A DNA stretch of 64,000 bases from Trichopria drosophilae (lineage: Eukaryota > Arthropoda > Insecta > Hymenoptera > Diapriidae): contig CM059586.1 of the NCBI GenBank assembly GCA_030407085.1, positions 91,075,501 to 91,139,500 on the forward strand, read 5' to 3'. Positions 59,140 to 64,000 of the stretch are shown here, piece by piece. Under the pieces are notes generated by a model. That model was not told the DNA's origin and made no database searches. It worked only from the letters and a program-made list of their open reading frames with translations. Made by a program: the position numbers and the translations under genes. Each line of letters begins with the position of its first letter. Within the stretch, counting starts at the first letter, position 1.

Positions 59140-59660
59140 TTTTTGGGGTCGCTGATTACGAATCTGATCTCACACTTTGAAAATTCAAAATGGTGGAGTC
59201 AAGATGGCCGACTGAAATTTTTAGTCGCTGTATCGTGATGAAACTGGGTATTCTGGGGTTTTTCTAGGATGCTGATTACGAATCTGAGGTTACATTTTGA
59301 AAATTCAAAATGGCAGAGCCAAGATGGCAGACTGAAATGTTAAATCTGGATTGATCTAAAATTTGTATATAGAGGTTTTCCAGGTTTGCGAAGTACAAAA
59401 AGATAGGATCAAAATAGATAACCGCTCTCTGCCGAACCCGGAGATACGAACGGGGACGTGACGGTTATCATCTCTATTTTTTTTTATTTTGTCCGATTTT
59501 TTAATTGGACATTATCAATCACCGAGAATCCAGTTTCATAAAGTTTGGATGATTTTTCGCATTTCGGTTGGCCATTTTGGATCCGCCATTTTGAATTTTC
59601 AAAATTTGACTTTAGATTTGTAATCAGCGATCTAGAAAACTAGTAACAATTTTCAACTGT
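59140..59660. repeat. Cluster of the GATTACGAATCTGA / GGCGGATCCA module
   Basis: GCTGATTACGAATCTGATCTC followed by TTTGAAAATTCAAAATGG and CAAGATGGC occurs at 59152 and again at 59270. An inverted copy (GGATCCGCCATTTTGAAT, then TTTGTAATCAGCGATC) lies at 59579. The same module is inside the three TTAA elements and, in part, in the fold-back elements. Confidence 0.8.
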
Positions 59661-60941
59661 GTTCCGCGTAATGAAAAATGAGAAAAGAAAAGTCTCTTAA
59701 ATTTTGGATTGCATATTGTGTGGATCTTATTGTCAATAATTGAGCTAAATGTGAATCTATATAAATTATAAAGATGTTTCACAGACGGGGTCAAAAGAGC
59801 ATTGAAAATGATTGAAATTGTTGAAAAATTGTTTTCAGGTATGAAAATATACTAAAATTAAAAATATTTTGTTCTTGTGTCTATACCTGTAAGAAAATCA
59901 GTCTATAAATAGCCTACAATTCCACCTAAATAAGTCATTCCTTTTTTCCTACGTCAATCCGGTTCTAAAATCTATCGAATACAAACCTTACGCTCTATCG
60001 ATACACAATCAATTGTTTTTTTTCATTTCATTTTTTCCATATTTTATCTTCTCTAAAATCAATAATTTTTCTCTAAAGCTTTGGTATATCGCTCGACCCT
60101 TAAGGCAATCCAATACAGGTACTCTATTAGTTTGATATATTAATTCACACTCATATTTCAATTAGACAATCCTTAACGAAGATACTTTGACAATAGCCAG
60201 TCACACTGGTACGCCGAAAATATTGATAAATATAAACAATCAAAATTGACTTTCAAGAAGAATGTCATAATTACAAATGTATGATGAAACAGTATAATCT
60301 GTAAATCGTCACTTATTTACATTAACAATTGTTTAATATTTGTGTAATTGAATATAATGTAAAGTGATAATTATCTTACACAAGTCCCTAAATCATAATT
60401 TACTGATTTCCTGATAAGAAATATATATAAGGTTATGCAAAATTAAACATAAACGTGGGATTTCCGTCGTTTCGTTTGCAATACAAAATATCCATACATC
60501 ATTACTTTATTTGATATTTAAGCGTTTCTAAGATATTCCAATGCTACTGGGGAACATTTCTGGTAGAATATGCACAAATACACGAAACTTTTAATTATTA
60601 TGAAGTTGGGTGGTTGCAAATGATTCTTACAAAATATTTGTTATAACCACGTAATAAAATATTATTAAACAGATTTGCTGTAACAAATGCCATGACTTAA
60701 AGTTAGGTTCATGCCATCCAAAAGTTAAAGAAGTTCTTTTGCCAATCTTTTTTAATACCCAAGTAACAAGAAACCTCTCAATCTACATTAGGAAGTATTA
60801 GAGTGTCGCAAATACCTAAGACCCAATTTTTCGAAAATACGACTTGCGCGAATATATATTCAATATAATTAATAATTATGACTTATTTTGCATGAAAGAT
60901 GAAAATTGAATTTTTTAATTCTTATCCAACATTTATACCCC
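59661..60941. other. AT-rich, no gene recognised
   Basis: No frame or motif of note. Confidence 0.45.
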
Positions 60942-61158
60942 CACTGTTAAAAATTTCTGTAGCAATTCCCTGAAAGAGTAACCGAAGTTTTTTTATCGTT
61001 ACGGTTTCAGAATTTTACGAAACAGAGTTTAGTAATTTTCTGAAATATTTTGGTAATTTTTTGAAAATGTTTTTTAATTTCATTTCCTAAAATTCTAAAA
61101 CAGTAGCAGTAAAAAACTTAGTTATTTCAGAAAATTCCAAGAGAAATTTCTAACAGTG
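60942..61158. mobile_element. MITE with CACTGTTAAAAATTTCT ends (copy 2, complete), 217 bp
   Basis: Left CACTGTTAAAAATTTCTGTA and right, in reverse, CACTGTTAGAAATTTCTCTT, with CCC on both sides (left flank ACCCC, right flank CCCTG), so a 3-bp duplication is possible. The interior repeats TTTTCTGAAA/TTTCAGAAAA and GTTACGGTTTCAGAATTTTA words, shared with copy 1 at 37530. Non-coding. Confidence 0.8.
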
Positions 61159-62555
61159 CCCTGAAGTTAAAAGCTCGTCTGAATAGTTCAAAGATTTGTG
61201 CAAATATCTGTTGAAAAAATTTGTTGTCAATCATGGAATTTATTACTTAAGTTTTTGGATCATTACTGATTTATGAAAAAAGAAGGCTCAAATTGACGGT
61301 ATCGTCCGCCATTTTTTTACAATGGCGGATTAAATGTAAAAAAACGTGCTTTTTAACATTTATTTTCGAAATAATGGTATATTTTAGCATGAACCCAAGT
61401 TGGGTTCATACTATACTCTTATATCTGGTGGCATAAATAGTTATACTAATAGTTAGGACTGTAAGTAGATCGGAACTCAAGATTGGAGGCTTTCATCACT
61501 TGTTTAACAAGAAAAATTTGACAATGACTGTCCAGTCAAGCCAGTACTGAAATTAAATTGCAAACCAAGAAAATGTGAGTGCTTTGAAAAGTTACACGTT
61601 TCTCCTTAAAAAAGTAAATATGCTATCTGGCAAAATTAGTATAGTGCTTTAAATTAACCATAAATTTTAAAGAAATATACTTGAAGGTTAATTCTGACCT
61701 CCATTCACTTTTCAACATATTGCAATCACTCAACATGTCACTCTCACTATCAACATGAGGCTAAAAATCATAAACACCTGCATAATTCACTGATTAGCTG
61801 TTTACTCCCTTAAATTTTGTTAATAATTTCAACATTATAGAAAATATCTCAAAAACCATATACAAAGGCGTTGGTAAGTGACAAGGACATTTTCGTTGTT
61901 TTAGACTTCATTTTACTTGATAAGAGTGATGGGTGTCAGAATTACCCACTGCGTTACAAAATCTAAAAAATTGTGTTTTGTTAATATATATAGACCTCGA
62001 ATTTACGAAGATATTGATAATATCGATAAACATTTAGCCATGTAAGACGCTTTGAAAACGTATACCGCACAGATTCATTAAATCACAGTTTCTGTGGGAT
62101 ATACGGTTGAAATTCTTGTATGTGTAAGTTTTATTTGTTTCATTTTCTCAAATTAATATAAAATACTAAAATACAAATTTCCAAAAATATTACACTGCGG
62201 TACATCTTCTGTTTCGAGAATTGTTGAACCGTGTACCGAAATTGGCTGCATAACTGCTAATTACAAGCAAACCATCCTCTATTTATTTCACGATTCCATG
62301 AGATAATAATTTTCGATGCTTTCACCTTACATTGGTTAGTCACACGTGAACCGCTTCTGAATCAAACGTCGACATGTTTTTAATACGCGAATAAATTGAA
62401 AGCCTCCATTATATGACACCAAAAAATGTGCTAATTTTGTCGCGTCTTTCATCCGATGCAAAATAATTGCAACGAAAAACACGTTTTCGTCCACTGGTCT
62501 TCGCAAATAAATTACACACTGCGGGATGGTAGCGTTAATAAAATCCAGCAAACCG
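61159..62555. other. AT-rich DNA; small GGCGGA hairpin at about 61307
   Basis: CGTCCGCCATTTTTTTACAATGGCGGA is a short hairpin made from the GGCGGA-type word. A 71-codon minus frame (62336-62551) has no recognised domain. Confidence 0.4.
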
Positions 62556-63063
62556 TGGAATAAACAAATAATACCGCAGCAAGATCCTTATCGCTTCTGC
62601 GGTTGGTACGAGTTAAGGTTACGCGGGTCCGTGGCGCTCGCGTTGATCATCCGGGGGCGAGACGCAACCTCGTCCCTGCCGAATTAATGACGTCTAATTA
62701 AGGCAATGTGGCATAATTAATGACGCGCGCCTTCTTAATTACAGCGATCAATATAAGGGGATCTCCATGCGTCGAGCAGATAAACGGTTCGTGCTACCGT
62801 ACGCTGCCATACCGTCCTTCATCCCTCCCGTCCCTTGGCAATACTCGTTAAAACCCCATACTACTGCGGATGTTATTACAGGAACGAACTTAGCACTGAT
62901 ATTTTTCATTCCAGGCATATCAGAGTTCGCGAGCAACAGGTAGCATCGATTATTCGTCAACTGGCTGTAGTCTGCAGCGCGCTGGGTGACCAAACCAGAG
63001 TTAGGTATGTTTCTTATCCCTCATCATTTCCAAACCTTGGAAATGATGTTTGAAGTCAAGTAA
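62556..63063. other. GC-richer island with TAATTA-rich core, no supported gene
   Basis: About 62560-63000 is GC-richer. Its middle (62680-62745) contains several TAATTA/TTAATT words within GC-rich context (TTAATGACGTCTAATTAAGG, TTAATGACGCGCGCC), the type of site bound by homeodomain proteins. Opposing frames (81 and 72 codons) are mutual shadows. Confidence 0.35.
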
Positions 63064-64000
63064 TTTAGGTACAAAGGGACTGTTCGACCTTACTTGGAAC
63101 CGCTACATTTCCTCAGCTCAAAGATCAATTACACTCTGTACAGTTGCGTTTCAGGGGTGCCAGCCTGACATCTTCGGTCAAACTAATGTTGGTCAATGCC
63201 CTTATTCTTCCATATATCGATTTCGCCTGTCTTGTACACGCTGACGCGTCAGGTTATCCTATCGTTAAATTACGTCAACTTCTGAATTCAGCTTTACGTT
63301 TTGCTTATCAACTAAAGCATGACCAATCTATGGCTGAGTATTAGAAGAAAGCTAACTGGCTAACCATCGAGGATGGATATAAGTACTATCTGGACATTAC
63401 TTAGATATCAAATGCTTACTACATCCTTCCCTAAGTATATCCGGGATAACTTTGTCGAATTGCCCTCGACAATTCGGCATTCATCACGACTTTATACTAC
63501 GTCATTCTATCTGCCAATATGTACAAATAATTCGTACGCTAATTCGTATGGGATTACACTATAAATTCCTAGAATTCACTACCTCTTAACATTCGTCAGT
63601 CTCAAATGTCAGAGGTCTTCAAAGCATCGGTCTCGCAGTTCTTACGACTTCAGCCACTCGACCATTTCAATTAATTGCATTATCGTCCGTCGTATACATT
63701 AAGCAGTTTCAGCCCATTCATTTCTGCCAAGCCCATTATCATTTTCAATTTATTTTTCACTACTCTATTTCGATAAACACGAGTTATCTCGCGAATATTG
63801 GTTAAAAACTGGTGTAATTCGGCACCGAATAACCACGAGTGCGTTTCATCAACGAGCGAAACCTATAAGTAGCTTTTAGGTTTAGTTAAGTAAGTTTAGT
63901 TTGTATGTTTAGATTAAGTACATTTCTAATCAGTCCCATGTAAGCCCTGTTTTTTTCCAGGACAATAAATAAACGGTTTCATATCAAATCAAATCAAGTT
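63064..64000 (+). pseudogene. 5'-truncated LINE with 3' end and ATCAA-repeat tail
   Basis: After a lost 5' part, the frame FDLTWNRYISSAQRSI corresponds to the RT thumb/connection (usual LD..L.W..HI). A frameshift leads to LRFRGASLTSSVKLMLVNAL, then ILPYIDFACLVHADASGYPI and KLRQLLNSALRFAYQLKHDQ, parallel to the LINE at 49833-50850 (LIMPHIDYACLVYDD, KLQRLINNNIRFIF). A stop follows MAEY; further frames give NWLTIEDGYKYY and RYQMLTTSFPKYIRDNF. The 3' end has AATAAATAAA at about 63964 and a tail of ATCAA units up to the window edge. FADD and the endonuclease are absent, so it is dead on arrival. The full 3' end may lie just outside the window. Confidence 0.85.
63963..64000 (+). repeat. AATAAA and (ATCAA)n LINE tail
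   Basis: AATAAATAAACGG is followed by ATCAAATCAAATCAAG, which reads as a polyadenylation-like signal plus a short simple-repeat tail closing the LINE copy. Confidence 0.6.

Overview
The window is eukaryotic, AT-rich and gene-poor, with no intact host gene that I can support. The best guess is an insect nuclear genome: it holds tRNA-derived SINEs, Penelope-like elements (PLEs), degraded non-LTR retrotransposons, a FLYWCH/MULE transposase remnant and many small inverted-repeat elements. Hymenoptera is plausible, but that is an impression rather than something shown here. No bacterial operons, rRNA, intact tRNA genes or CRISPR arrays were seen.

Layout. 1-9.5 kb: a fold-back element (185-549), a truncated pogo-like MITE (4040-4272), two long TIR elements full of short motifs (5044-6116, carrying a nested SINE, and 6544-7177), a dispersed repeat, and a TTAA-flanked 890-bp element (8635-9524). 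9.5-24.5 kb: a 650-bp near-perfect palindrome (10695-11345), two PLE relics (15.75 kb on the minus strand; 18.5-19.5 kb on the plus strand), several MITEs, and a block rich in the palindrome CAGTACTG (22.5-23.7 kb). 24.5-35.2 kb: CCTGATCAGG-type repeats, a TTAA element (27559-28747), a second CAGTACTG cluster next to a CCGGTTCTTCG array, an element with TIRs near TACCCTGGTAGAGAT that hosts a nested pogo-like MITE, a FLYWCH/MULE relic beside a TCGGGGAA array, and a TTAA fold-back element (34798-35185). 35.7-46.3 kb: the best PLE (RT plus GIY-YIG), split by a 383-bp fold-back insertion with a 3-bp duplication; a second SINE; a 0.9-kb fold-back element; a pogo-like MITE; and a roughly 2-kb fold-back element that hosts another fold-back insertion. 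46.3-64 kb: three 5'-truncated LINE copies (49.8-50.85 kb and 58.6-59.1 kb on the minus strand; 63.06-64 kb on the plus strand), a short TTAA element, further CAGTACTG clusters, and a MITE with CACTGTTAAAAATTTCT ends.

Between the repeats lie visibly GC-richer, non-repetitive islands (about 7.56-7.9, 9.7-10.55, 26.7-27.3, 30.7-31.2, 33.9-34.6, 38.0-38.5, 43.3-44.0, 50.9-51.8, 57.15-57.6 and 62.5-63.05 kb). They have no convincing coding potential and could be conserved regulatory DNA or unrecognised exons.

The most unusual theme is a set of otherwise unrelated elements. Each is packed with many copies of its own short word (CAGTACTG, CCTGATCAGG, GTAAAAGAC, AAGACAC, CCGGTTCTTCG, CCGTAAAAT, GGCTAGA, TCGGGGAA), usually palindromic or present in both orientations. 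Several have recognisable TIRs. All coordinates and repeat relationships were read by eye; no alignment or database search was run.
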